Source of the DNA: an uncultured Succinivibrio sp.
GTDB taxonomy: Bacteria; Pseudomonadota; Gammaproteobacteria; Enterobacterales; Succinivibrionaceae
Direction of reading: 5' to 3'
NCBI GenBank assembly: GCA_902772715.1
Contig: CACYBT010000153.1
Span: forward strand, 1-18,368
DNA length: 18,368 bases
Positions 17,190 to 18,368 of this stretch are shown piece by piece. Under the pieces are notes generated by a model. That model saw only the letters and a list, made by a program, of their open reading frames with translations, was not told the origin of the DNA and ran no database searches. Made by a program: the position numbers and the translations under genes. Within the stretch, counting starts at the first letter, position 1; the number at the start of each line of letters is the position of its first letter.

Positions 17190-18146
17190 CTACCATTTAA
17201 CTAGATGTTCAAAATGATGATCCTTAAGCATGACCTCTGCACTCTTTACATCCTGCATAAGCTGCAGCCTAAGCTCATCAATATTATTAAATTTCTTTTC
17301 ATCCCGTATTTTACTAATAAAGAAAACACGAATGCTTTCGCCGTATAAACTATGTTTGAAATCAAAAATATGCACTTCAAGAATAACCTTGTTACCATGG
17401 TTCGTAACCGTTGGCCTCACCCCAACATTGGCCATACCATCAAAGATACCATAGGCTGAGAGTATCTTAACAGCATATACCCCCCTAAGTGGGCTCACTC
17501 TGCGATTGACATTGACATTGGCAGTCGGAAATCCTAGATTTCTACCAATACCATTCCCATGCACCACTAGACCTGACATGGAATAATCACGTCCTAATGC
17601 CTCTTTGGCGCCATTAAGATCTCCCTGCTTTAGCATTTCTCGAATCGCAGTACTTGAGATCCTTTTCCCATGCTGCATCACACCTTCAATAGCACTGGCC
17701 TCCATACCGACACCACTGCCAATTGCACGCAAGTCATCAATGGTATATTTTCCACCTTTACCAAAAGTAAAAAGAGTTCCTACAGTTACGCTTTTCACAC
17801 CTAATTTAGCATGCAACAGATCAAGAACATAACTCTCGGCAGACATATTGGCAAACTCAGCATCAAATCGCATGCAGAAAACCAGTTTCACACCAGCCAC
17901 TTCCAATGCCTGCAGTTTATCTCTAAGCGAATATATCCGTGCCGGAGATTTATCTTTGGAAAAATATTCTAGAGGTTGCGGCTCAAAAATCATCACTGCT
18001 GAGGTAAGATTAAATTGTTTGGCTTTGGCTTTCATACAAGCAATAACAGCCTGATGACCAAGATGCAGACCGTCAAAATTGCCAATGGCAATCGCCAGAC
18101 CTGTAGACGTACCTTTAAATTCAGACAGATAACGGATCAGTTGCAT
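17190..18146 (-). CDS. ribF: Bifunctional riboflavin kinase / FAD synthetase
   Basis: RibF phosphorylates riboflavin to FMN and adenylylates FMN to FAD. From ATG 18146 it has 318 residues (E. coli 313) and begins MQLIR, like MKLIR of E. coli; a TTG one codon earlier is also in frame. The N-terminal nucleotidyltransferase shows [13 protein letters not shown] (about 20-32) and RISSTAIR (about 162-169). The C-terminal riboflavin kinase shows [15 protein letters not shown] (about 198-211), VYAVKI and ANVGVRPTV...LEVHIFDF. The usual VG.DF.FG..R.G loop reads [13 protein letters not shown], losing the Asp and Arg positions. Its TAG overlaps the upstream ATG of ileS. It is the first gene of a five-gene operon. 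Confidence 0.95.
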   Translation of the reverse strand: MQLIRYLSEFKGTSTGLAIAIGNFDGLHLGHQAVIACMKAKAKQFNLTSAVMIFEPQPLEYFSKDKSPARIYSLRDKLQALEVAGVKLVFCMRFDAEFANMSAESYVLDLLHAKLGVKSVTVGTLFTFGKGGKYTIDDLRAIGSGVGMEASAIEGVMQHGKRISSTAIREMLKQGDLNGAKEALGRDYSMSGLVVHGNGIGRNLGFPTANVNVNRRVSPLRGVYAVKILSAYGIFDGMANVGVRPTVTNHGNKVILEVHIFDFKHSLYGESIRVFFISKIRDEKKFNNIDELRLQLMQDVKSAEVMLKDHHFEHLVKW

Positions 18147-18149
18147 CAA

Positions 18150-18368
18150 ATAACACCGTTTATATAAACTCTCAATGCAAACTTATGCTCAAAACCAAGG
18201 TTATAAATACAAAACTTAGCCTTAAACAGCTATAAATTGGTTACCAACATCATTATGTTAGTGCATACAAATGTTTTATTATATCTGAAAATTCTACACT
18301 CATCACTTTTTTTACAACTCAGCTTTAAACATATGTTATGTTACTGTTCATATCCTTTTTTAAATCCC
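18150..18368 (-). promoter_or_regulatory. Upstream region of the ribF operon with a TATAAT box
   Basis: On the minus strand TATAAT occurs at 18283-18278, with a poor -35 region, giving a leader of about 125 bases. Several dyads are nearby: GTTTATATAAAC (18158-18169), TTGGTTACCAA (18237-18247), AACAT-CATT-ATGTT (18246-18259) and AACATATGTT (18328-18337). No FMN riboswitch pattern is recognisable. No gene is seen in this stretch up to the window edge. Confidence 0.4.

Noticed and set aside
18150..18280. FMN riboswitch before ribF
   Set aside because: The leader is short and AT-rich and lacks the conserved GC-rich RFN segments.

Overview
The window looks like chromosomal housekeeping DNA from an AT-rich gammaproteobacterium. 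The evidence is a ribF-ileS-lspA-ispH cluster, an mltG-tmk-holB cluster, an LPS-export gene (lptF), and ValS, IleS, IspH and Tmk sequences close to the Escherichia coli types. A member of the Succinivibrionaceae or a relative would fit, but that is inference only. I see no insertion sequence, CRISPR array, rRNA, tRNA, prophage or toxin cassette.

Layout from left to right. Positions 2-130 hold the last 43 codons of an AraC-family regulator on the + strand. Converging on it is a long minus-strand series: a CHASE/degenerate-GGDEF membrane receptor (4764-6185), mltG (3494-4636), tmk (2521-3147), holB (1444-2517) and lptF (310-1434). The last three are packed stop-to-start and are probably translationally coupled. 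A 346-base spacer between mltG and tmk holds a possible 33-codon ORF and a long open frame running into tmk.

A gap of about 730 bases separates the receptor from the divergent + strand pair valS (6946-9819) and a SAM methyltransferase with a MethyTransf_Reg-type layout (9823-11361). These two genes are 3 bases apart and end at a good hairpin terminator (11399-11423).

The right-hand third is a minus-strand operon, ribF-ileS-lspA-ispH-metY, from about 18146 down to 11577. It closes with an excellent terminator facing the valS unit. It covers FMN/FAD synthesis, isoleucyl-tRNA charging, lipoprotein signal cleavage, the last step of isoprenoid precursor synthesis, and homocysteine synthesis. The fkpB gene that sits between lspA and ispH in E. 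coli is absent, and metY has been added at the end.

Most genes are ordinary and well supported. The items most worth a second look are the receptor whose GGDEF active site reads IGSEF, the solitary lptF in a DNA-replication gene cluster, the methyltransferase coupled to valS, the unexplained mltG-tmk spacer, metY in the ispH operon, and cofactor-site deviations in RibF and HolB. I did not find a convincing new multi-gene system.
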